A stretch of 64,000 bases of DNA from JAGBWK01 sp964544595 (lineage in GTDB: Bacteria; Bacteroidota; Bacteroidia; Bacteroidales; Muribaculaceae). The stretch is taken from positions 23,150 through 87,149 of the forward strand of contig CAZJBM010000004.1 of assembly GCA_964544595.1 (NCBI GenBank), written 5' to 3'. The notes beneath the pieces are model-generated. The model was not told the DNA's origin. It did no database searches and saw only the letters and a list, made by a program, of their open reading frames with translations. A program made the position numbers and the translations under genes. This document shows positions 9,742-18,147 of this stretch, piece after piece. The number at the start of each line of letters is the position of its first letter. Within the stretch, counting starts at the first letter, position 1.

Positions 9742-10437
9742 ATGAAGAAAGTAATTATTATCTCGCTTTCTATGCTTTCTTTTTGCACATTTTCCATATT
9801 GCCGCAAGACAATTATGTAGGATTACGAGATGAAAGCATGAACAAAGATAATCATAAGCCTGTCATTTCTGATGTTAAATTCAATTACATTTTTGATTGG
9901 CAGGACGATATGATTTACCCTAACGGCATTTTCTCTTTTAACGTTTATTCTGAGGGGGCTACTTTATTTGAGTTTAACTGCACAAGGAGTTTTCTTTTCT
10001 CAAAACAGAATCTTTTCTTTTCATGGTGCAAGGATTATGAAGTTAACAATCAGGCTCACATATCATACGATGCGGATTGGGGAGAGTATATAATGGTGGC
10101 CGCATATAGCAAGGACTTTGGTTGGGTTCATAGTGACACTATTTGCACTACCGATTATATAACGGATGAAGCAATAATTAATCGCATCAATGAATTAAAA
10201 GAACAATCTCATATCGAATGTCTCCTTCCCGAAGATTTAGAGGTGAATCTAACAGACGGCAACATTATATTTAATAGTGATATTCTATCCGCCACCTTAT
10301 TTGATTGTGGAGGTATCAAACAAGCAGAAATCCGTGACTCAAAATTTTTAAACATAGCCTCGCTACAAAAGGGCATATACTATATAATAATTGAAACAAA
10401 AAAGGGGGATGTCATTCGCCGTAAAATATTATTATAA
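9742..10437 (+). CDS. Small secreted protein with type IX-like C-terminal tail
   Basis: A 231-residue protein with an N-terminal signal peptide (KKVIIISLSMLSFCTFSI). The middle holds one Ig-like stretch (PVISDVKFNYIFDWQDD and following beta-rich segments), but no enzyme motif. The last 55 residues (ATLFDCGGIKQAEIR...GIYYIIIETKKGDVIRRKILL in outline) resemble a type A sorting domain of the type IX secretion system. It follows the regulator at 7857-9547, which might control it, but this is inference. Exact family not recognised. Confidence 0.55.
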   Translation: MKKVIIISLSMLSFCTFSILPQDNYVGLRDESMNKDNHKPVISDVKFNYIFDWQDDMIYPNGIFSFNVYSEGATLFEFNCTRSFLFSKQNLFFSWCKDYEVNNQAHISYDADWGEYIMVAAYSKDFGWVHSDTICTTDYITDEAIINRINELKEQSHIECLLPEDLEVNLTDGNIIFNSDILSATLFDCGGIKQAEIRDSKFLNIASLQKGIYYIIIETKKGDVIRRKILL

Positions 10438-10571
10438 CACCCCTATCGTGCCCCAAAACCGCGTCAATCTTACCCGATTGGATGATTTTACCCCTGTTTG
10501 TCAATTTTTACCTCTATTTTAAGCCCTCATAGCGCGGTCGTTATACTCATTAACCGATTGTTTTTCACTTA

Positions 10572-10598
10572 TTGTGCCTCGCGCGTGTCGTACCTTTG
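10572..10598 (+). promoter_or_regulatory. Probable promoter of the pectinesterase-like gene
   Basis: TACCTTTG at 10591-10598 fits the -7 box. The nearest TTG (10572-10574) is only 16 nt upstream, so the -33 box is weak. The leader to the ATG at 10672 would be about 65 nt. Confidence 0.45.
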
Positions 10599-10671
10599 CC
10601 TTCACAGTCATCTTCCGCAGCGGTGCCTGATAGCCCGGCGGATTTTACCTAACTAATATCATCAACCAATC

Positions 10672-13600
10672 ATGAGATCAAATCTACTTAAAAGCATGGC
10701 AGTGGCGTTGTCGCTCGCGGCGACTTTCACCGCGTCGGCTTTCGACGTGCCGATGACTTTCGATCCCTCTGGCGCGACAAAGACCGTCATCCCCATGGCC
10801 GACGACGCGACTATGGATTGCAGCACAGGCATCATCGCGAAGATTCCCGGTGTAACCAAGCGCGACGGTAACGTCAACGACGGTGGCAACATCGGCTCTA
10901 CCGCCTACGGCACCAACATCTATTACTACATCGACAACAAGGAAGAAAATTTCTACCGCCTCTCGTTCAAGACCGGCACCCAGCAGGATCCCGGCATCTT
11001 AAAGGTGATGATCATCGACGCCAACGGCTACGTCTATCTCGATGAGAACGAGGCTTTCGAGACCACCGGCTCTTGGGCTCCCGTTCAGGAGCACGAGTTA
11101 TTCACCGCCAAAATGCCCGCCGGCACTTATCGCCTTTCGCTTACGGTGACCGACTGCTCAAGCAGCTATGCCGGCAACTGGGGCCAATTCCGTTTCGACA
11201 TCATGGGCTCTTACGTTGACAAGACTGTCCACATCCCAGGCACTCTCGGCGTTAAGGACTACGACCCATTCGGCGCTTGCCGTAAAGACGCCAACACCGG
11301 CGAATTGAGCTACGTGCAGAACGGCGGCGGCATTACCATGGACGTTATCGTCGACGAGGCCGGTGTCTACACCCTCTCGATGCCCACCCAGTATATCTCA
11401 GGCGGCCAGGTCAACATCGTGGTGACCGACAAAGTTACCGGCAAAGTCGAGGCTAACACCACATGCGTGATGCCCTCCGACGTCAACACCTCCGACAAGC
11501 CCGCCGTATATCTCATCGACAGCACTATCTCCGAAGGCAAGAAAAACGTCAAGCTCACCTTCCTCAATAACGGCGGATTCGTCTGCAACGCTTTCGCCCC
11601 TACATTCGAGAAGGTTGCCGAGAAAATCGCTCGCCTCGACGGCTTCGACGTTCCCGGCCAGACCGTTGAGTCTCACGCCCTATATGATTGGAACGTAACC
11701 CTCCCGATCGACTTCGCCGGCGAGACCCTCAAATTCAACGCCCCCGTCGAGAACGGCACCCTTACCATCAAAGCCCTCAAAGGCTCTGATGAAATCCCCG
11801 TCACCGACCTCGGCAACGGCGCTTACTCTATCCCCGCCCCTGCCCAGAACGACGAGATCATCCTGACGATGACCGTCAACAAAGAGGACGACCCCGCGAC
11901 CATGATCGACAAGAGCGTATGGACCGCCCGCCTCTATCGTATCGGCGACATCATCATCACCGGCCTAACACTCGACAATCAGGCTGTCGCTCCCGAGATT
12001 ATCGAAGCTCTCAACGCCGACGCGGCTTCAGCTTCTATCAGCGACTTCATCTTCACCAGCATCCCCGCCCTCAAGGCTTCATTCCTCGACGGCTCTTCAG
12101 CCACCGCTACCGGCACCCTTAATGGCGACGCAATCACCTACAAATTCCAGGGCAAAGTAAGCGGCAAGCAGAAAGATTACACCCTTACCGCCAAAACAGC
12201 TCATATATGGAATCGTCCGGCCGACGCCGAGACCGTTGAGCTCAAATGGTCAAGCGCAGGCCCCGACGGCAACTGGACCAACGGCTCTTACACTCTTCAG
12301 GGCGTTAACGACGGCTACCAGTCATCTTACAAAATCGGCATGGGCGAGAAGACCCTCGTCATCCCCTCCGACGTGATCGTTAAGCAGCTCGTATTCCGCG
12401 AACTCCGCAACAACTACGACGGCAACAACGGCCACATCTCCTCAGTGACTTCAGGCGACGCCGTCATCTACCACCCCACCCTCAACGGCTTCGAGCACGG
12501 CAATATCCGTATCATCGACGGTCTCTACGTCAACTTCGAGAACCATACCGCTGGCCAACCCATCAAAATCACCGTCGAAGGCGGTGGCCAGATGATGTGC
12601 TGGATCGAGCTCGTCATCGAGCATAAGACCCTCAACACTCCCCCCATGGCTCAGAAACTCACCGTAAGCGACACCAACGGCGTCAACCACTTCGTCGTTA
12701 AGGCCGAGTTTGACCGCGAAATCAAGTCAGCCGAAGCTATCGTGGGCACCACCAAGATTCCCGCCGTCGGCGCAGGCTCTTCAGTGCTCTACTTCCCCGT
12801 ATGGAACCTCGACTACGCTGCCGACTACATCTTCACCATCCCCGCCGGAAGCGTTGAAGACCTCTATGGCAACAAAAACGATCAGGACTTCTCCGTCAAC
12901 GTGACCCTCACCCCCAAAACCGAGGTTGAGAAAAAAGATGTTGACTATATCGTCTCTAACGTCGACGAGTTCAAAGCAGCCCTCGCTGCCGTCAACGCTT
13001 CTAACAAAACCGCCGACGCTCCCGCCGCTATCATCCTCGTTAAGAACGGCGACTACGACTTCGGCTCCGAAGAGCAGACGTTCCGCACCTACAACGTATC
13101 CGTGATCGGTGAAAGCCGCGACGGAGTTATCCTCCACGGTCGCCGCGACGGCATCTCCAACCCCGTCATCTCTACCCGCAACGCTACCGACACCTATCTT
13201 CAGGATCTCACCCTCCGCAACGACCTCGACTTCGACTCGTCGAGCCGCAACGGCGTGGGCGTGGCTCTCTACTCAGGTCGTCGCGAAATCGGCGTCAACC
13301 TCTCCCTCCAGAGCCAACAGGATACTCAGGTGACTGGCGAAGAAGGCTACTACACCGGCTGCGACATCTACGGCAGCGTTGACTTCATTTGCGGAGGCGG
13401 CGACATCTTCTACGATAACTGCCACCTCTTCATCACCAACGACGGCTACATCTCCGCCCCGATGACCTCCACCACCAACAGCTGGGGCTACGTGTTCAGC
13501 AACTGTACCGTCGACGGCTACAAAGGCTCATACACCTACAACAAGCATGGCGGCTACGCGCTCGGCCGCCCCTGGAGCAACGAGCCCCGCGCCTACTTCC

Positions 13601-14238
13601 TCAACACTAAGATGAACCTCCTCGCCAGCGCTACTGGCTGGGGACCGATGTCCGACCTCCCCACTCACTTCTATGAGTACGGCTCTACCGACGCCAACGG
13701 CAACCTCATCGACCTCTCTACTCGTAAGAACTCACCCACCCACGTCGGCGATCCCTACACCCCCGTGCTCACCGCTCAGGAAGCAGCTCGCTTCACCGTT
13801 GAGAACGTGCTCGGCTCTACAACGAGCTACCTCCCGACCGAGTCCGCAGCTCCCGCCGAAGCTCCCGTCGTGACTACCGCCGTAGTAAGCCGCGCCGCTA
13901 CCCCCGCCCTCTCTTGGAAGCACAACCCCGACGCCCGCTACTACGCTGTTTTCAAAGATGGCCGACTTCTCACCACCACCACCGACAACACCTACACCCC
14001 CGACGAAGACGGCAGCTACACCGTTAAAGCCGCCAACGCCCGCGGTGGTCTCGGCGAAGCCTCCAACGAAATTCTTTACAGCGTCACCTCTGTCGGCACA
14101 ATCCAAGTCGCTGAGCCCGCCGCGATTGAATACTACAACCTCCAGGGCATCCGCGTCGCAGCCGACAGCGAGGGTATCCTCGTCAAAGTGACCATCGACA
14201 GCGAAGGCAACCGCAACGTAATTAAGGTAATAAAATAA
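10672..14238 (+). CDS. Large secreted pectinesterase-like (CE8) protein
   Basis: A 1188-residue protein with a signal peptide (LKSMAVALSLAATFTASAFD). Residues 1-750 are beta-rich modules of no sure family. Residues about 765-1060 form a pectin methylesterase (CE8) right-handed beta-helix: QSQQDTQV, GSVDFICGGG (the usual GxVDFIFG motif near residue 900) and LGRPWSN near 965 carry the expected Gln, Asp and Arg/Trp residues. This points to removal of methyl esters from pectin or a related glycan outside the cell. After a fibronectin-like module (about 1065-1130), the end EYYNLQGIRVAADSEG resembles a short type IX sorting tail. Monocistronic, ending at the terminator at 14303. Confidence 0.8.
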   Translation: MRSNLLKSMAVALSLAATFTASAFDVPMTFDPSGATKTVIPMADDATMDCSTGIIAKIPGVTKRDGNVNDGGNIGSTAYGTNIYYYIDNKEENFYRLSFKTGTQQDPGILKVMIIDANGYVYLDENEAFETTGSWAPVQEHELFTAKMPAGTYRLSLTVTDCSSSYAGNWGQFRFDIMGSYVDKTVHIPGTLGVKDYDPFGACRKDANTGELSYVQNGGGITMDVIVDEAGVYTLSMPTQYISGGQVNIVVTDKVTGKVEANTTCVMPSDVNTSDKPAVYLIDSTISEGKKNVKLTFLNNGGFVCNAFAPTFEKVAEKIARLDGFDVPGQTVESHALYDWNVTLPIDFAGETLKFNAPVENGTLTIKALKGSDEIPVTDLGNGAYSIPAPAQNDEIILTMTVNKEDDPATMIDKSVWTARLYRIGDIIITGLTLDNQAVAPEIIEALNADAASASISDFIFTSIPALKASFLDGSSATATGTLNGDAITYKFQGKVSGKQKDYTLTAKTAHIWNRPADAETVELKWSSAGPDGNWTNGSYTLQGVNDGYQSSYKIGMGEKTLVIPSDVIVKQLVFRELRNNYDGNNGHISSVTSGDAVIYHPTLNGFEHGNIRIIDGLYVNFENHTAGQPIKITVEGGGQMMCWIELVIEHKTLNTPPMAQKLTVSDTNGVNHFVVKAEFDREIKSAEAIVGTTKIPAVGAGSSVLYFPVWNLDYAADYIFTIPAGSVEDLYGNKNDQDFSVNVTLTPKTEVEKKDVDYIVSNVDEFKAALAAVNASNKTADAPAAIILVKNGDYDFGSEEQTFRTYNVSVIGESRDGVILHGRRDGISNPVISTRNATDTYLQDLTLRNDLDFDSSSRNGVGVALYSGRREIGVNLSLQSQQDTQVTGEEGYYTGCDIYGSVDFICGGGDIFYDNCHLFITNDGYISAPMTSTTNSWGYVFSNCTVDGYKGSYTYNKHGGYALGRPWSNEPRAYFLNTKMNLLASATGWGPMSDLPTHFYEYGSTDANGNLIDLSTRKNSPTHVGDPYTPVLTAQEAARFTVENVLGSTTSYLPTESAAPAEAPVVTTAVVSRAATPALSWKHNPDARYYAVFKDGRLLTTTTDNTYTPDEDGSYTVKAANARGGLGEASNEILYSVTSVGTIQVAEPAAIEYYNLQGIRVAADSEGILVKVTIDSEGNRNVIKVIK

Positions 14239-14302
14239 AGGAATCAAAGCAATAGACAAAAACATCTAAGGTATTATAAACAAAAAAGGTTGTCCTATTC
14301 CC

Positions 14303-14339
14303 GAAGCCCCCTAAGCCCCCCAACAGCTTAGGGGGCTTC
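14303..14339 (+). terminator. Terminator after pectinesterase-like gene
   Basis: GAAGCCCCCTAAG (14303-14315) pairs perfectly with CTTAGGGGGCTTC (14327-14339), a strong 13-bp GC-rich stem 64 nt past the stop. The following T content is modest. Confidence 0.7.
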
Positions 14340-14441
14340 CTCTATCCACCACTTCCCCCCTCGCCGAACGATTGTGTGGCAATCAAATATGGAGCGTACG
14401 TCTTTAGCTCCGCGAAAGAGAAGCGAACTTGTATCCCCTAA

Positions 14442-14473
14442 CAGTAGGGCTGCTCCACGGAGCAGCCCTACTG
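14442..14473. repeat. Perfect 15-bp palindrome with 2-nt loop
   Basis: CAGTAGGGCTGCTCC at 14442-14456 is mirrored exactly at 14459-14473. It lies in a 460-bp gene-free stretch (14239-14699) and is not next to a gene end, so it resembles an intergenic palindromic repeat more than a terminator. Confidence 0.55.
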
Positions 14474-14509
14474 ACACTCAACCAATTAGCTATTAAACAA
14501 TACTGAATA

Positions 14510-14579
14510 ACGGCTTCAGTCGTCCGCAATCGCCCGCCCTTTCTTTATTACTGGTTGACGGCTTCAGCCGTCCGTAATC
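14510..14579. repeat. Two 22-bp direct repeats, each self-complementary in part
   Basis: The 22-bp unit beginning ACGGCTTCAG occurs at 14510-14531 and at 14558-14579 with two differences. The second copy contains ACGGCTTCAGCCGT, itself nearly palindromic. Together with 14442-14473 this makes the gap a small cluster of REP-like sequences. Confidence 0.5.
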
Positions 14580-14597
14580 ACCTCCCCCCTCCCCCCC

Positions 14598-14636
14598 AAA
14601 AAAAACAAAAAAGATGCCCTCCCGATGGAGAGCATC
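14598..14636 (-). terminator. Terminator of the TlpA/Omp28 operon
   Basis: Read on the minus strand, a stem with one mismatch (14627-14636 with 14613-14622, loop 14623-14626) is followed by a T-rich run (A-run 14598-14612 on plus). It sits 64 bp beyond the Omp28 stop. Confidence 0.75.
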
Positions 14637-14699
14637 CTCTACTTCTTCAATCACTTAAACGCATGGCGCGTATAACGTGATCGTATGCTTGCTTTAGGA

Positions 14700-15494
14700 C
14701 TATTTTACTTCGCAGTGAGCGGCTTGCTCGACGCCGTTAGGCCCGGCGACAAACACCACAATCGAGAGATTGTCGACATTCCAGTTTGGCTTAACGTCGA
14801 CCGTATAGAAAGCTGACTTGGGCTCGCGAATCACCAGACTCACAGGGTCGCCCGTGCCGTTAACCGAGCCGCGGAACACGTGATTGTGCACGTAGTCCAT
14901 CAGAATATTGCCGTCTGGCATAATCTGCATCGCAGTGATGCCGTTTTCAACCACCCAAACCACCAGGTCGCCCTGAATATTCTCGTATGGGGTCATATCG
15001 GCGGTTATTTCGATCACCGAGCCTTGCGAGGCAAGCTTAGCCTCGACGTTGAGGTCGAGATGCGAAGGCTGCTGCACCGCGTCGCGAATCGAGCCTGCCC
15101 ACTTGTCGGAGGTAAGCACGCCCGACGTGCGGTTAACCACGCCTGCCGGATAAGCCTTCACGCCGTGCATGGCCGCTATGGCCTCCCCTTCGGGAAGGCG
15201 TAAGCCTACGAGCCCTTCATATTGCCCCTCGCCGAGCGAGAATGCGTCGCCGCCCGCGTGGATGCTTACCGAAATCAGATTGTCGGGATACTGCTGCAGA
15301 AGATTAGAGATAACCGTGTGAGCCGACGGGCAGTTGACACAGTATTGGCCCGTGAACTCCTCCAGGAGCACGGTGCGCTGCGCTTCAACGGCCGGGAGCT
15401 CCACGAAGCGGTCATCAGAGTCGATATCGGAGCATCCGGCCGCGATCATAGCGGCCGCTCCTATAGCGATGAGAGAGAATTTTTTCATTATCAT
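14700..15494 (-). CDS. Omp28-family outer membrane lipoprotein with thioredoxin-like fold
   Basis: A 264-residue protein with lipobox MIAAGCSD (Cys21). The region VLLEEFTGQYCVNCPSAH (Cys52 and Cys55 in a CxxC) and GVKAYPAGVVNR are hallmarks of the Omp28 family, which has a thioredoxin-like N-terminal half and an Ig-like C-terminal half. It should face the periplasm or cell surface. Start choice: ATG at 15494 or the second ATG at 15488 (MKKFSL), and the latter gives the more usual signal peptide. It is the last gene of the minus-strand operon with the DUF6029-like barrel and TlpA genes. All three could act together in thiol chemistry at the envelope, which is inference. Confidence 0.8.
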   Translation of the reverse strand: MIMKKFSLIAIGAAAMIAAGCSDIDSDDRFVELPAVEAQRTVLLEEFTGQYCVNCPSAHTVISNLLQQYPDNLISVSIHAGGDAFSLGEGQYEGLVGLRLPEGEAIAAMHGVKAYPAGVVNRTSGVLTSDKWAGSIRDAVQQPSHLDLNVEAKLASQGSVIEITADMTPYENIQGDLVVWVVENGITAMQIMPDGNILMDYVHNHVFRGSVNGTGDPVSLVIREPKSAFYTVDVKPNWNVDNLSIVVFVAGPNGVEQAAHCEVK

Positions 15495-15579
15495 TATATT
15501 AATTTACGAGTAGTTAATCTAGAGTCTCCGTGAGAGAGACAATTAAGTAAGAATTAAACTTTAAGCAGCCGGGGCGACC

Positions 15580-17232
15580 TTAAAAATTGTAGGAATACGC
15601 GATCTGGAAGCCGCGGGTCGCGGGCACGTAGCGGCATACACCGCCCGAGCAGTTAAATCCGGCGCGCGTGCGGCCATAGCCTACCAGCAGGCGGTTCCCC
15701 TTGTAGTTGCCTGTGATCGAGCCGAGATAGTAGTGGATACCCGTGTCGCCGTGATTCCACTGGTCGCTGATCGTGAACATCAGATAGGGGGCCACCGAGA
15801 GCTCGGCGAGACCGTAGCACCAGTCTCCCTGGTCCTCCTTGGTCTGGAGATATTGAGCCTCTACGCGGAGCGTCAGCTTCTTGTTGAATTTATATTTACC
15901 CTCGGCCACGAAGATGTTGGAGTTGATCATGCCGCCGTGACCCTCAACCTGGGTCTTATTGTATTTTTGGAACATATACATGAGGTTGAGTTGGAAGTCG
16001 CGCGTGATGCGTTTCTCCATCGTCAGATCGATGTCGGCGTAATATGTGTCGCCGAATTTTCCGAAACCATCCTTCCACCAGTCGGTGCCGAAGAGCGAGC
16101 CGTTGTCGGTCTCCACCTCGTCGCGCTCTATGCCGCAGATGTATGAGGCGTTGAGCTTAAACTTGGTGCCGTATTTGCCGCCGAGAGCCGTCCCGCGCTT
16201 AAACGAGTAGGCAAATGCCCCTTGAAACGCCCATTCGCCGGGAGCGGCTTGCGTCGCGTAGGGATACATCGCCGCCAGCGCGTAAGTGTGCTGATAGGTG
16301 AACGGAGGCATATTGTTGATAAACGACGCTGCCTCGTCTTCCGAGCGACGCGAGCGGAAATCCATATTGTCGCTTCGCTTTGCCTGCAGCATCGCGCTCC
16401 ACCCCGGCTTGGAGTAAGAGGCCGAGATCATCGCCGCGGTGCCGTGGCGATAAGTGTAGTGGTTGTTGAACTCCGGGTCTTGGCCCTTCCATGCGAACTC
16501 ACCGATCAGGTCGAGACCCGACTTGTAGAAATGGGTGCGCACGTCGAAGGCCGACACGTTGCTCGGCAGATTGAGCTTCAGGTTGGTGCCGTCGATCAGC
16601 TTGTCCTCGGGGCGCTCATGCTTGAGCACGTACGACGCGCCGAACGTCCATACTATGTTGCGCTTCTCCAATCCCTTTATATACGAGTTCATATCCCACT
16701 CCACGTCTGCTCCAAAGAGCGTCGACTTCGTGTTCCAGTTCCAAAAATGGCGCTGAACGCCTCCTAAGGCAGTGAATCTGAAGCCTTTCAGCGAGTTCAC
16801 CTTGATGCGGCCGCCGCGTATCGAATTGTCGATGCCGAGCGAGCGCTCCTCGTAGCAGCGGAGTATGAATCCGTTGCCGAATTGCTCATAGAAATCACCG
16901 CCGGTCACCTCTACGCCCCCGGCCTTCACCTTCATGAAGATGTTGGGGACGCCCCAGCCCCTGAAGCCGTCGAAATCGAAGCCCGGGAGCGGGTGCTCAA
17001 GATACTCCACGCGCAGGCCCGCGTCGATATATTTGCTGAACAGCGTGGCGTTGGCATAGGAGTTGGTCAGCACGTCGTCCTTATATTCCTTTGTGCCTAT
17101 CTTATAGTCGGTTTCCGGAAACAGTATGTCCGACTGTATGCTTCCGTGCACCGTCACCTTGTCCTGCTGGGCCAAGGCCGACGGGGCTATCGCCGCGAGG
17201 GCGAGTGCCGTGGTGATGATTGGTTTTAGCAT
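15580..17232 (-). CDS. Predicted outer-membrane beta-barrel, DUF6029-like
   Basis: A 550-residue protein with a signal peptide ending ALAQQ. Alternating polar and aromatic strands run throughout and the chain ends in aromatic residue F (GFQIAYSYNF), which is typical of outer-membrane barrels. The N-terminal VHGSIQSDILFPETD and the internal GGDFYEQFGNGFILRCYEER fit the family I know as DUF6029 from Bacteroidota; the number is from memory and not checked. Biochemical role unknown. It sits between TlpA (41 bp upstream) and Omp28 (85 bp downstream), so it may be the barrel partner of those two periplasmic thiol proteins. Confidence 0.65.
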   Translation of the reverse strand: MLKPIITTALALAAIAPSALAQQDKVTVHGSIQSDILFPETDYKIGTKEYKDDVLTNSYANATLFSKYIDAGLRVEYLEHPLPGFDFDGFRGWGVPNIFMKVKAGGVEVTGGDFYEQFGNGFILRCYEERSLGIDNSIRGGRIKVNSLKGFRFTALGGVQRHFWNWNTKSTLFGADVEWDMNSYIKGLEKRNIVWTFGASYVLKHERPEDKLIDGTNLKLNLPSNVSAFDVRTHFYKSGLDLIGEFAWKGQDPEFNNHYTYRHGTAAMISASYSKPGWSAMLQAKRSDNMDFRSRRSEDEAASFINNMPPFTYQHTYALAAMYPYATQAAPGEWAFQGAFAYSFKRGTALGGKYGTKFKLNASYICGIERDEVETDNGSLFGTDWWKDGFGKFGDTYYADIDLTMEKRITRDFQLNLMYMFQKYNKTQVEGHGGMINSNIFVAEGKYKFNKKLTLRVEAQYLQTKEDQGDWCYGLAELSVAPYLMFTISDQWNHGDTGIHYYLGSITGNYKGNRLLVGYGRTRAGFNCSGGVCRYVPATRGFQIAYSYNF

Positions 17233-17273
17233 GAGTGGGAGTCTTACCTCGCCTTAGCTGAGGGGAGGAGTGA

Positions 17274-17768
17274 TTATTTTTCTACTAACGATTTGATTAT
17301 CTCATACACGTGCTCCTCCGAGCCGTCGGTATAGCCGGCGTGGCTTTCAACAACCTTGCCCTCGCCGTCGATAATCATAAGGTGAGGCACGTTTTGGGCG
17401 CCGCAGAGATGCAGAAATTCCATGTTTGGGTCGAGAAGTATCTCATATTCCCATCCCTCAGCGTCGGCCAGCGGCTTCACGCGGCTCTGGCTCTGCGCAG
17501 CGTCGACCGACACGGCGTAGACCTTTACCCCGGTCTCCTCTACCCAGTCGGGGTAGACCTCATGGATAGCCTTCAGCTCGCGCAGACATGGCTTGCACCA
17601 TGTTGCCCAAAACGTCAGGATGAAAGGCTTGCCGTCATTCGACAGTTCGGCGGTGTTCACCGTGTTGCCGTCAACTGTTTTGAGCTGAAGGGCGGGCAGT
17701 TGGGCCGAAGCCGCGAACCCTATCAGCATCAGCGCGAAAAGGATAGCGTGTTTCTTTAATGATTTCAT
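17274..17768 (-). CDS. TlpA-family thioredoxin-like protein
   Basis: Starting at ATG 17768 the protein has 164 residues with a signal peptide (HAILFALMLIGFAASAQ). The thioredoxin active site WCKPC (Cys58 and Cys61) lies in FWATWCKPCLRELK. A cis-proline-type NVPHLMIID segment follows near residue 126. Such proteins reduce or oxidise disulphides in the periplasm. The frame is open for 60 codons upstream, but those residues lack a signal peptide, so the inner start is preferred. First gene of the TlpA, barrel, Omp28 operon, with a promoter at 17918-17949. Confidence 0.85.
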   Translation of the reverse strand: MKSLKKHAILFALMLIGFAASAQLPALQLKTVDGNTVNTAELSNDGKPFILTFWATWCKPCLRELKAIHEVYPDWVEETGVKVYAVSVDAAQSQSRVKPLADAEGWEYEILLDPNMEFLHLCGAQNVPHLMIIDGEGKVVESHAGYTDGSEEHVYEIIKSLVEK

Positions 17769-17917
17769 CTTTACTATTACGATTGTTTGGTTAATTCGGG
17801 TAGCGTATGGGACCGCTATGTCGTCGGCTCCCCTTTTGGTCTTAGACTTGTTCAGGCGTCGATGGTTTAAAGCCTCGTCCGTTTTTTCGAGCCGGCTCGG
17901 CCTCCATATTCTTTTTG

Positions 17918-17949
17918 CAAAATTAGTGAATAATATCCTATTTCGCAAA
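17918..17949 (-). promoter_or_regulatory. Promoter of the TlpA/Omp28 operon
   Basis: On the minus strand, TTTG (17946-17949) and TAATTTTG (17918-17925) are 20 nt apart, matching the Bacteroidales consensus. The leader to ATG 17768 is about 140 nt. Confidence 0.6.
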
Positions 17950-18064
17950 ATTTCGCCCCCTACATATTGAAAAAATGCGCTCCTTAGCGCGTTAATAATG
18001 CTTAATTATACGATATTTAATACAAAAACCGCCATATCGCAGCCGGTTTTTCAACTTTTTTACT

Positions 18065-18072
18065 TAATTTTG
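18065..18072 (+). promoter_or_regulatory. -7 box of the OmpA/TPR lipoprotein gene
   Basis: TAATTTTG at 18065-18072 fits TAnnTTTG; the upstream box is only a T-rich stretch near 18043-18060. It lies 75 nt before the ATG at 18148. Confidence 0.45.
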
Positions 18073-18147
18073 CTTTCAATTATCCGCCGGGGCGACCCCT
18101 GCCGCCCCGCCTATCATAGTAATCAATCATTCTCAATACGTATTTTA

